DNA of 9,163 nt from an uncultured Clostridia bacterium (GTDB lineage Bacteria; Bacillota; Clostridia; Oscillospirales; CAG-272). The translations under genes and the position numbers were made by a program. Numbering within the stretch: the stretch's first letter is position 1; every line of letters begins with the position of its first letter. The stretch is taken from positions 1-9,163 of the forward strand of contig CALAFS010000312.1 of NCBI GenBank assembly GCA_937892405.1, written 5' to 3'. Shown here in pieces: positions 1 to 6,986 of the stretch. The notes beneath the pieces were generated by a model. The model worked only from the letters and a program-made list of their open reading frames with translations, made no database searches and was not told the DNA's origin.

Positions 1-1047
1 TGCGCGGACGGAAAAACCATGGAGGGTACCCTGACGCTGAACGGTGAGTCGGTGTATCGCCGCGCCTTTGTTCTCTCAAACGGCGCCGAAGTTACCCGCT
101 TTGCCCGTATGAATGTCCTGAACGGCGCATCGGGAGATCTCTACATCGACAATCTTTCTTTGCGCTGTTACTATGCTTCCGAGACGGGAATGCTCCTCTG
201 CGGCACGGAAGAAGCCCGTGCGATGACGGACACCGTCGCAAAAACGATTGACTTCTCGAAAAATACTTTCATCACCGCCGAAGATTTTCTCTCCGGCACG
301 ACGAATGCTATGGTACGGGACGACTTCGGCAATGATGTTGCCGACGATACGCCCCTCCGTTTCCTTCACGTCTATGAGATCGGCGACGCGGAAGAACCGA
401 CGGAATATGCCTTCAGCGGAATCCCGGCAAACTACTCGCGCACCTTCTGGAACATGGACAGCACGTCGTATCCGTTCGTATGGGGTGTGCAGAATAATCC
501 CGTGCTCGAATCCGTCAAAGATATTTTCGGTAAAGCCGACGCCGCTCTGAGAATCGAAGGCGGTCACAACTACTCGGGACTTGCCTATAATATCGGAAGC
601 ACCCTCCCCGCAAGCAGCATGTCCGCCTGCGAGCGCTTTGAAGTCTCCTTCGACATTGCCTTCGACAGCACGGAGGGAGAATACTACTGTCAGCTCAGAA
701 TGAACGACGGCGCGTATCTGCAACCCAAGGTCGGAGATCCCTCCTACCGGGATTACGGCATTCTCTTCAAAAACGGAAGACTTTTCTTCCTCGGCATCGA
801 CACTAAGACGAATGTGAGCGAAAAAACATGGCATTCGGTCAAAGTATCTCTCTTCCTCGAATCCGACAAAAAAACCGTGAAGGGCGTTCTTACCCTTGAC
901 GGCGCCGAAACGGTCAGCGAAATGTTCGTTCTTTCCGACGGTGCGGACGTCACCCGCTTCGCCCGTATGACCGTTCTGACCAACGGCAGCGGAGACATGT
1001 ATATCGATAATCTCTCCACCCGCCATCTTGCCGCCGTCGAAACCGGA
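1..1047 (+). repeat. Tandem lectin-like domain repeat, period 858 bases (286 residues)
   Basis: Bases 7-189 and 865-1047 encode the same segment without gaps. Both contain LTL-G, FVLS-GA-VTRFARM, SGD-YIDNLS-R and ETG at an exact spacing of 858 bases. The second copy continues upstream to about base 290 as a beta-rich unit resembling a concanavalin A-like/LamG lectin fold. Only the tail of the first copy is in the window, so at least one more nearly complete unit lies to the left. The DNA has diverged clearly more than the protein, so the duplication is not recent. The role is probably glycan binding or spacing, inferred from fold style only. Confidence 0.8.
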
Positions 1048-3882
1048 AGCGGCAAGCCCGCCTCTTCCCTGATTTCCAGAATCACCGGAGCACCTACCGT
1101 GGACTTTGACAATGCAAAGCTGAATCTCGACTATGCCCTGCCGGACGGCTTTACCCTGACGGTGGAAGGTTGCTCGCCCGCGATCATTGCCGCGGACGGA
1201 AGCATCACGATGCCGAGCGTCGCTACCGATGTGACCTTCGTCCTCCGGATCACCTCCGACATCGACTCCGCAAACACCGCCGTAACCGATCCGTTTACCC
1301 TTCATCTCCCGGGCGGCGCCGAACGGATCGCCGCAGGCATTGACCTTCTCGAGTTGCCGGATCCGCTCGGAAACGACACGAAAATCATCTTCCCGACGGT
1401 GCCGGACGGCTACACGATCCGCATTTCCTCCACAACCGATGCCACCCTTGTCGACACGGACGGCAATCTTTATCGCAAGGACAAGACGGCGTCCGTCCGT
1501 CTGACCTTTACGGTGACGGAGACTGCCTCCGGTGTCAGTGCCGAAACGGCGGCGCTCCTGCTCCCCGTCTTCAAAGCCTACACGGCGCCCACCGTAACGG
1601 ACGCAGAGATCCGCCGTGCCAAGAACGACTTTGAAGCGATGAAGTACGGAATGTTCGTCCACTATGTACCCTCCACGGTTTACGCGGACAAAACGCTCGT
1701 CGTGAATATCGACGACCTTGCGGACAACTTCGATGCCGTACAGTTTGCCGCAGATGTCAAGGCATCCGGTGCGGAATATCTGGTGCTGACCGTGTGGCAC
1801 GGCTGTACCTACACGCTCTTCCCCTCAATCGCCAACGAGCGGTGGAGAGACGACCGCTCGACCGATGCGGCACACCCCAAAACCTATTCCGACCGCGATG
1901 TGATCGCCGACGTGCTGGACGCTCTGGAGCCTTACGGCATCCCGCTCCATCTCTATGTCCACCCCTCCGAAGGAAAGGATTTCAGCGCTGAGGACAAGGT
2001 GCTGACCGGCTGGGACGACGCCACCGACAACTACCGTACATGGAACCTTTACACAAACGAGCTGATGTATGAGCTGTGCGAGCGGTACGGCGAGCGCATC
2101 GCGGGACTTTGGATCGACGCGTTCTTCGATCACATTCCGAAAGGGGAAGCACAGGAGCGTTTCCGTGCGATGTGCACGGCAAACAATCCGAAAGTGATTC
2201 TTCAGATGAATGTCGGTCTGCGCGAGAGCGAACACATCGAAAATCCTCTTCCCGGGCATAACGGTGCCGACTATCGCTGTTGGGAATTCAGCCACACCGA
2301 AAACCTCGAAGCAATCCCGCTGACGAAAAATCAGACGGCGATCGTCATCGGCAGCCAGTGGTTCACCGACACGGCAAAAGACGCCGACATCACCATCAAT
2401 TCTCCCGAAGAAATCTTCCGCTATCTCGTTGCACAGGCGTCTCTTTCGCAGGCGGGCGGTTTCCTCGCTTCCGCCGGCTGTTACCCCAATCGGGCAAGCG
2501 ATGCGCTGAACGGGAACATCTGGCAAAAGGGAATCCGAGACACCTTCCTCCGTATCAACGATTATCTCACAGCACTCGGCGAGGCGGTAAAGAACACGAA
2601 CGCCGGCGTCGCCTACCCCACGACGGCAGGTATGACGGTGGAAGATCTCACCTTCGTCTCCACGGAATCCCGTGACGGAAAATACGTCTACATTCATGTT
2701 CTGAACCCCGAAGACAGCCGCACGCTGTCCCTGACACTGCCCGTCGACGGCTCGGTCTTCTCCGGCACGGCGCTCCTTCTCACAGCCGACGGAGGACGCA
2801 CAGAGATTGCCCTCACCCGTACGGCAAACGGTTACGGCATCACGCTCCCCGAGGGCATGACCTTCGGCGCGGTCGACACCGTCATCCGTCTCTCGCGCGC
2901 AGAAGATGACGTACTTGACGTGACCGATGAAGACGGAAACATCCGTCTCTCCCTTCTCGGCGCGGCACCGACGCTGACCGACAGCATCGCCATGACCTAT
3001 CGGGTGAAAATCCTGAACACGCTCCTCGACGGTGCGCCCCGTATGACCTTCCTCTTCCGCGGAGAATCCACGAAAGTGACAGGCGTCCTTGTCTCGGATG
3101 ACGGCACATACAGCATTTACGCATTCACCTTCCGCGGTATCCTTCCGCAATTTATGTGCGAGAATATCCGGGCGGAACTGACCGTCGCGGACGCTACCGT
3201 GCGGAAAGCGGAGTATTCCGTCCGCGCCTACGCCCTTCGCCTTCTCGGCAAAACGGCAGAAGAGCTCGGATACACCGCCGAACGGTATGCCTCCCTGCGC
3301 ACGCTCCTCGTGGATATGCTCTTCTACGGTGCGGACACACAGCGCTACCTTGCCGCGACGAGAGGTAGCATGCCGACGGAAAGCGAGCTTGCCACCTACG
3401 GTCTGAGTGAAGAGCAGAAAGCGCTCCGCTCGCCCGACCGTACAGAGGAAGCGGAGAGCGTATATAGCCGCACCGATCCGACTGAAGACTATGCAAATTA
3501 CGACTGGAACGGCGCGTCGCTTGTTCTGTCCGATCGGATTACCCTTCGTTTCCTCCTTTCTCTTCCGAATACAGAGGGAGTAACGGTACGGCTTTCCATC
3601 GGTGATAAGGTTCTTGCCGAAATCGCGGATTTCACCGCAACCGATACGGCATATCAGTATTCATTTGATTTCTCCGCCATCGGCGCGGCACAGCTGCATA
3701 AAGAAATCCGTCTGGAGATTCTGAAGGACGGTACGCAGACCGGCAGTACGCTGACATACAGCGTCCCCTCTTATGTGCGATCCGTCGCCGATAACGACGG
3801 AGCGTCCGACACGCTGAAGGCCCTGATGCGTTCGCTTTACGCATATGCGCTCTCTGCCAAAGCGTTCGCAGAAGCAGAATAA
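1..3882 (+). CDS. Modular secreted GH29-like (alpha-L-fucosidase family) glycoside hydrolase, 5' truncated by window edge
   Basis: The frame is open from base 1, and the first ATG (19) has no ribosome binding site and falls inside a repeated domain, so the true start and any signal peptide lie upstream. Residues below are counted from that ATG. Order: end of one lectin-like unit (1-57), a full second unit (about 90-345), two Ig-like beta segments (about 351-432 and 434-520), a GH29-like domain (about 525-862), a beta domain (about 865-960) and two related C-terminal modules (about 975-1110 and 1163-1287). In the GH29-like part, KYGMFVHY supplies the conserved His548, AEYLVLTVWHG the His594 region, and GLWIDAFFD places Asp700 where the family has its nucleophile; WEFSHTEN (755-762) may hold the acid/base Glu. 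GH29 enzymes release alpha-L-fucose, so host glycans such as mucin are a reasonable target. Trp593 replaces the first His of the usual HH pair, so the exact substrate is uncertain. No C-terminal membrane anchor or LPXTG motif is visible. Confidence 0.85.
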   Translation, partial: CADGKTMEGTLTLNGESVYRRAFVLSNGAEVTRFARMNVLNGASGDLYIDNLSLRCYYASETGMLLCGTEEARAMTDTVAKTIDFSKNTFITAEDFLSGTTNAMVRDDFGNDVADDTPLRFLHVYEIGDAEEPTEYAFSGIPANYSRTFWNMDSTSYPFVWGVQNNPVLESVKDIFGKADAALRIEGGHNYSGLAYNIGSTLPASSMSACERFEVSFDIAFDSTEGEYYCQLRMNDGAYLQPKVGDPSYRDYGILFKNGRLFFLGIDTKTNVSEKTWHSVKVSLFLESDKKTVKGVLTLDGAETVSEMFVLSDGADVTRFARMTVLTNGSGDMYIDNLSTRHLAAVETGSGKPASSLISRITGAPTVDFDNAKLNLDYALPDGFTLTVEGCSPAIIAADGSITMPSVATDVTFVLRITSDIDSANTAVTDPFTLHLPGGAERIAAGIDLLELPDPLGNDTKIIFPTVPDGYTIRISSTTDATLVDTDGNLYRKDKTASVRLTFTVTETASGVSAETAALLLPVFKAYTAPTVTDAEIRRAKNDFEAMKYGMFVHYVPSTVYADKTLVVNIDDLADNFDAVQFAADVKASGAEYLVLTVWHGCTYTLFPSIANERWRDDRSTDAAHPKTYSDRDVIADVLDALEPYGIPLHLYVHPSEGKDFSAEDKVLTGWDDATDNYRTWNLYTNELMYELCERYGERIAGLWIDAFFDHIPKGEAQERFRAMCTANNPKVILQMNVGLRESEHIENPLPGHNGADYRCWEFSHTENLEAIPLTKNQTAIVIGSQWFTDTAKDADITINSPEEIFRYLVAQASLSQAGGFLASAGCYPNRASDALNGNIWQKGIRDTFLRINDYLTALGEAVKNTNAGVAYPTTAGMTVEDLTFVSTESRDGKYVYIHVLNPEDSRTLSLTLPVDGSVFSGTALLLTADGGRTEIALTRTANGYGITLPEGMTFGAVDTVIRLSRAEDDVLDVTDEDGNIRLSLLGAAPTLTDSIAMTYRVKILNTLLDGAPRMTFLFRGESTKVTGVLVSDDGTYSIYAFTFRGILPQFMCENIRAELTVADATVRKAEYSVRAYALRLLGKTAEELGYTAERYASLRTLLVDMLFYGADTQRYLAATRGSMPTESELATYGLSEEQKALRSPDRTEEAESVYSRTDPTEDYANYDWNGASLVLSDRITLRFLLSLPNTEGVTVRLSIGDKVLAEIADFTATDTAYQYSFDFSAIGAAQLHKEIRLEILKDGTQTGSTLTYSVPSYVRSVADNDGASDTLKALMRSLYAYALSAKAFAEAE

Positions 3883-3896
3883 TACGCGCGAAGGAA

Positions 3897-3902
3897 AAGG
3901 AG
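3897..3902 (+). promoter_or_regulatory. Ribosome binding site AAGGAG of the 43-residue peptide gene
   Basis: AAGGAG sits 7 bases (TTTATTT) before the ATG at 3910. This near-ideal site and spacing is the main evidence that the very short reading frame is translated. No promoter is visible in the 27 bases after the hydrolase stop, so the peptide is probably co-transcribed with the hydrolase. Confidence 0.8.
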
Positions 3903-3909
3903 TTTATTT

Positions 3910-4041
3910 ATGGAAAATACCAAAAAATACTACACGGCTCCCCTCTGTGAGGTCGTAAGTCTCGGTCAGAGCGATATTCTGACGAATTCGACCGTCCCGG
4001 ACGAAAACGAGCCGATCGAACTGCCCTACGACAGATTCTGA
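3910..4041 (+). CDS. 43-residue peptide of unknown function with YxxP...DILTNS leader-like N-terminus
   Basis: The 44-codon frame starts at ATG 3910 behind a strong AAGGAG and ends at TGA 4039-4041, just before a terminator. The first half reads MENTKKYYTAPLCEVVSLGQ and the second continues SDILTNS, followed by an acidic, proline-containing tail ending PYDRF. It has 8 acidic and 3 basic residues, one cysteine (Cys13), and no signal peptide or membrane segment. From general knowledge, similar short proteins (Y-x-x-P, then E-V, then D-I/V-x-T-x-S) are frequent in gut Clostridia and lack a known function. The YxxP start and later LT also recall the leader of some ribosomally made modified peptides, but the fit is partial and no modification enzyme is in the window. 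The gene follows the GH29-like gene by 27 bases and is probably in the same transcript. Confidence 0.75.
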   Translation: MENTKKYYTAPLCEVVSLGQSDILTNSTVPDENEPIELPYDRF

Positions 4042-4059
4042 TCCGAAAAAATCTTTTTG

Positions 4060-4090
4060 CTCCCCCTTCCGCAAGGTAGGGGGAGTTTTT
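4060..4090 (+). terminator. Rho-independent terminator of the hydrolase-peptide unit
   Basis: CTCCCCC (4060-4066) pairs with GGGGGAG (4079-4085). The stem continues with T-A, one T-T mismatch and two C-G pairs, and closes on a GCAA (GNRA-type) tetraloop at 4071-4074. TTTTT (4086-4090) follows directly. It lies 18 bases after the peptide stop and 12 bases before the next promoter, so it separates the two units. Confidence 0.9.
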
Positions 4091-4102
4091 ATCGTGCGGG
4101 AC

Positions 4103-4131
4103 TTGCTTTCTCCTTCCTTTTCTGTTATAAT
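4103..4131 (+). promoter_or_regulatory. Sigma-A promoter with extended -10, driving the cysteine-rich protein
   Basis: TTGCTT (4103-4108) is the -35 box and TATAAT (4126-4131) a perfect -10, separated by 17 bases. TG at 4123-4124 forms the TGn extended -10 element. Transcription would begin near 4138, leaving a leader of only about 17 bases, with the GGAGG at 4143-4147 almost at the RNA's 5' end. This leaves no room for a riboswitch or attenuator. No operator-like palindrome overlaps it. Confidence 0.85.
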
Positions 4132-4154
4132 AGTCAAAAAACGGAGGAAAACAC

Positions 4155-4610
4155 ATGGAAAACGAAGAGAACATCAAGGGACTCTGCGGGGCGGACTGCA
4201 GCGCGTGCCCCGATCTCTCGGACTGTCCCGGATGCCTTGCAAGCGGCGGGTGCCCGCGCGGGGAGCCATGCTTTGTCGCGTCTTATCTTCGCGTCGGGGG
4301 CGAGGCGGCGTATCGGGAATTTAAGGACGGGCTCCTTCGCGAGGTGAACGAAGCGCTCGTCTTCCTCGGTCTGCCCACTGCCGCGGGACTTATCGAGCTG
4401 CGGGGAAAGTATATCAATCTCCCCTACCCTCTGCCGGGCGGCAGGGTCACGACCTTCCTCTCGGACGATAAAATCTATCTCGGCACGCAGATCCCCTTCG
4501 CCGACCGGGGGATCGCCTACGGTGTCGTCGCCGACGCGGAATTTCTCCTGATCTCAAAATACAGTACGGACGGCACGGCGCCGGAAATTCTTCTTTATAA
4601 GAGAAGATAA
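4155..4610 (+). CDS. Cysteine-rich DUF3795-like protein, 151 residues
   Basis: The ATG at 4155 is preceded by GGAGG (4143-4147) at 7-base spacing; frames starting further upstream lack this. The first 40 residues carry seven cysteines (11, 15, 18, 24, 27, 33, 39) in the pattern C-x3-C-x2-C-x5-C-x2-C-x5-C-x5-C, beginning CGADCSACPD. This is the kind of N-terminal cluster seen in the clostridial DUF3795-related group and suggests a bound metal, either zinc or an iron-sulfur cluster. The remainder (about 50-151) is an alpha/beta domain with conserved-looking YINLPYPLP, DDKIYLG and ending EILLYKRR. No signal peptide or membrane segment is seen, so it is probably cytoplasmic. The gene has its own promoter and terminator and is therefore probably monocistronic. 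The molecular function of the family is not known to me. Confidence 0.8.
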   Translation: MENEENIKGLCGADCSACPDLSDCPGCLASGGCPRGEPCFVASYLRVGGEAAYREFKDGLLREVNEALVFLGLPTAAGLIELRGKYINLPYPLPGGRVTTFLSDDKIYLGTQIPFADRGIAYGVVADAEFLLISKYSTDGTAPEILLYKRR

Positions 4611-4645
4611 ACGAAAATTGTAAAGAATCGTTATTATTTGCGTGT

Positions 4646-4681
4646 ATAAAAAGCCCGCAGGAGCTCCTGCGGGCTTTTTAT
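4646..4681. terminator. Perfect 36-base palindrome, bidirectional terminator between convergent genes
   Basis: The 18-base arms (4646-4663 and 4664-4681) are exact reverse complements. The GC core GCCCGCAGG pairs with CCTGCGGGC around AGCT, and the arms are flanked by AAAAA on the left and TTTTT on the right, so each strand gives a GC hairpin followed by a U run. It starts 36 bases after the stop of the + strand cysteine-rich gene and lies 15 bases beyond the stop of the - strand EAL gene. It can therefore end both transcripts. Confidence 0.93.
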
Positions 4682-4695
4682 GTGATGTGCGGATT

Positions 4696-6972
4696 TTATC
4701 CGTGCTTTGCAAAGTTCTTGTCGATGAACTCGCAATAGTCGACATACTTCATCGGCTTCGCAAAACAGAAGCCCTGAATGACATCGCAACCGAGCGCCTC
4801 CATGCGGCGAAGATCGTCCGCCGTCTCGACGCCCTCTTGGGTGACCTTCATGCCGAGCTTTTTGATCATCTCCATGACACTGCGCAGCAGCGTCTCGTCC
4901 CGCTCGCGGCTGATGCCATCGGCGAGGAAGAACTTATCCAGCTTGATCTCGTCCATCTCGATGGTTTTCAGAATGTTATAGGAGGAGTAACCGGTGCCGA
5001 AGTCGTCGATCGAGCAGAGGAACCCGTTCTCATGCAGGGTCGCCACCATACGGGTGAGGTAGTCGTAATTCTCGAAGGCGAAGCTCTCGGTAAATTCCAG
5101 CGTGACGAAATTGTCCTCAATGCCGAACTTCTTCTTGATACGGATATAGTAATCGGTGAAATCCGGCTGAATTGCCGTGACGCGGGACACATTCACCGAC
5201 ACGGGATAGGCGATCTTCCCCTCGGTGATGCGCGCGGCGATGTTCTCGCAGGCACGGTAAAAGACGAAGTGGTCGATCTTCGTGATGAAGCCGTCCTCCT
5301 CGAACACGGGGAGGAAGACATCGGGCGTGCGGTAGTTTCCGAGCTTCGGATCGTACCAACGGATCAGGATTTCGCACCCGTCGGGCGTCTTGCTGTGCAG
5401 ATTGTATTTCGGCTGATAGAAGAGGTGGAACTCGCTGTTTTCGAGCGCGTTCTCCATGCGTCCTTCGATCTCGGCTTTTCTGAGGTGATTCTTCCCGAGG
5501 ATGTCCTCGTAGAAGCAGGCGCTGAAGGAGCCGACCTGCACCGTCGCGGACTCGCGCGTGATTTTCAGTTTTTCCATCATGGCGCGCATCGGCTCGCGCG
5601 CCTCCCACACGATCTCATAGACCGCGAAGGTAGTGCTGACCTTATACTTGCCCCCTTCGATCCCGTCGAAGGCGGAGAGACGGAGGTACATGCCGTTCAG
5701 TCGGTCGGTAAACGCCTGACGCTCTCTGTAATGAAGGAAGAGAAGGAAGGCGCCCTCCCCTTCGTAAGCGAAAGTCTCCTCCACCATCAGGGCGCCGCGA
5801 ATGACGCCCGCCGCGTACTTGGCAAGCTCCTCCGCCGCATCGTCGCCGAAACGCTCGGAGACATAGCCGAAGTTGTTGATCTTCAGAGAGACGAGGGCGA
5901 AGTTGGTCGTCCTGTGCCGCCTAAGAATCGCGGCGGCATCCTCCTCGAGCTTCTTCGGCGTGGCGCAACCGAGCACCGCGTCGACCATCTCGAGACGATA
6001 AAAGCGCTTTCTTGATTCTCTGTGAGCAAGGGTCATCGCGACAATCATCACGACCATCATCAGGGCAAGTCCGAGCAGGGACGCGCGGATGCTCTCCATC
6101 ATGGCAAAGCCGTCGCCGTAAATATCGGCGACGCGGTACACCGAAAGGGTGGCAAGATACCCGCCCTCACGCCCGAGAGAGGTGAGAGAGAGCACATAAT
6201 CGTCAGTGCCGCTTCGGAACGACCAGACGCCGCTCCCTCCTTCGCGGAGCACCTGATCCGCCGCGGTAAGCTCCGCGCTCCCGAGAAGATCCGAAAGGAT
6301 CCCCTCGCGGATCGGCGCATTGCCGAGGGAGAAGGTATCGGTGTTTTCGATACGGGAAAGAATCCTGCCGTCGTGCTTGCAAAGGAGGGTGAACTCCGAC
6401 AGGCTCACGCCCTCGCCAAGGTTCTCACCGTCCGGCAGGGAGACGGCGCTCCTGTCATAGAGGACGGCGACGCGGTCGGCATACGGCGAATCGCAGGCAA
6501 CCGATGCGGCGATCGCCTGAATACGGTTGTCATACTGAAAGACATCGGAGAGCAAAGCTCCCCCCGCGCCCGCAAGCTCGGCGATCGCGGAATATCCCGT
6601 GACGGCGGTGCCGTCCCACGAGATCACCCCGTCGTCCGTAAAGCGACAGACGGAGAGAAAGAATGCGTTGCGCCCTTCCGAAAGATAGAAATCCTTCGTG
6701 ATCTGCGCGGCTTCTTCCTCGCTTGTCGCCGCCCCGAGCTTCGTCGCGAAGAAGGACGCCTCACGCAGAAGATCTTCGCAGCTGTTCTGAAGGCTGCTCG
6801 CGTTTTCTCCCGAATAAAAGGCGGCGCGGCGTTCCGCCTCCTCGCTGACACCGGCGGAATAGACGGCGGAGAGAGAGGTGACATGCACAAGGAAGGCGGC
6901 GCAGATCAGGGCGAGCACCGCGAAGACACTCTCCGTGCCGTGCCGCTTCATAAATTCACGGAACCGTTTCAC
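4696..6972 (-). CDS. Membrane sensor with degenerate GGDEF and complete EAL domain (cyclic di-GMP phosphodiesterase)
   Basis: The 758-residue protein starts at GTG 6972, which overlaps the upstream stop as GTGA and has AAAGGAG 7 bases before it. Segments: transmembrane helix about 15-37, extracytoplasmic sensor about 38-295 (Cache-like in look, e.g. AVLYDRSAV and FTLLCKHDGRILS), transmembrane helix about 297-317, degenerate GGDEF domain about 325-485, EAL domain about 505-750. The GGDEF signature is replaced by GEGAF (405-409), so cyclase activity is unlikely. The EAL domain keeps the residues of active phosphodiesterases: EIL at 534-536 with Arg538, Asn594 in VNVSR, Glu626 in LEFTES, IDDFGTGYSS with Asp656/657, Lys677, Glu713 in QEGVET and Gln733 in QGF. 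It should hydrolyse cyclic di-GMP to pGpG at the cytoplasmic membrane face under control of an external signal. It is the last gene of a three-gene operon. Confidence 0.9.
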   Translation of the reverse strand: MKRFREFMKRHGTESVFAVLALICAAFLVHVTSLSAVYSAGVSEEAERRAAFYSGENASSLQNSCEDLLREASFFATKLGAATSEEEAAQITKDFYLSEGRNAFFLSVCRFTDDGVISWDGTAVTGYSAIAELAGAGGALLSDVFQYDNRIQAIAASVACDSPYADRVAVLYDRSAVSLPDGENLGEGVSLSEFTLLCKHDGRILSRIENTDTFSLGNAPIREGILSDLLGSAELTAADQVLREGGSGVWSFRSGTDDYVLSLTSLGREGGYLATLSVYRVADIYGDGFAMMESIRASLLGLALMMVVMIVAMTLAHRESRKRFYRLEMVDAVLGCATPKKLEEDAAAILRRHRTTNFALVSLKINNFGYVSERFGDDAAEELAKYAAGVIRGALMVEETFAYEGEGAFLLFLHYRERQAFTDRLNGMYLRLSAFDGIEGGKYKVSTTFAVYEIVWEAREPMRAMMEKLKITRESATVQVGSFSACFYEDILGKNHLRKAEIEGRMENALENSEFHLFYQPKYNLHSKTPDGCEILIRWYDPKLGNYRTPDVFLPVFEEDGFITKIDHFVFYRACENIAARITEGKIAYPVSVNVSRVTAIQPDFTDYYIRIKKKFGIEDNFVTLEFTESFAFENYDYLTRMVATLHENGFLCSIDDFGTGYSSYNILKTIEMDEIKLDKFFLADGISRERDETLLRSVMEMIKKLGMKVTQEGVETADDLRRMEALGCDVIQGFCFAKPMKYVDYCEFIDKNFAKHG

Positions 6973-6986
6973 TTCTTCTCTCCTTT
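6969..6986 (-). promoter_or_regulatory. GTGA stop/start overlap and AAAGGAG site coupling the peptidase and EAL genes
   Basis: The peptidase stop TGA (6971-6969) and the EAL protein start GTG (6972-6970) share bases in GTGA. AAAGGAG (complement of 6980-6986) lies 7 bases upstream of the GTG. Together they support the GTG over the ATG seven codons later and indicate translational coupling. Confidence 0.85.

Noticed and set aside
76..3150. Long minus-strand open frames (574 and 441 codons) opposite the hydrolase gene
   Set aside because: They lie wholly inside a gene with clear domain motifs, their translations are rich in Arg, Gly, Val and His without recognisable domains, and they have no coherent start signals. 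They reflect GC-rich codon use.
3910..4041. Calling the 43-residue peptide a lasso-peptide precursor
   Set aside because: Only YxxP and a later LT agree with the leader motif, the spacing differs, the tail does not look like a threaded core, and no cyclase, protease or RRE gene is in the window.
4042..4154. Riboswitch or attenuator in the intergenic stretch before the cysteine-rich gene
   Set aside because: The only hairpin lies upstream of the promoter, and the predicted leader is about 17 bases, too short for such an element.
3904..4177. Minus-strand open frames across the peptide gene, terminator and promoter
   Set aside because: They run through a hairpin terminator and a perfect -10 box and have no supporting start signal; the plus-strand peptide has an ideal ribosome binding site.
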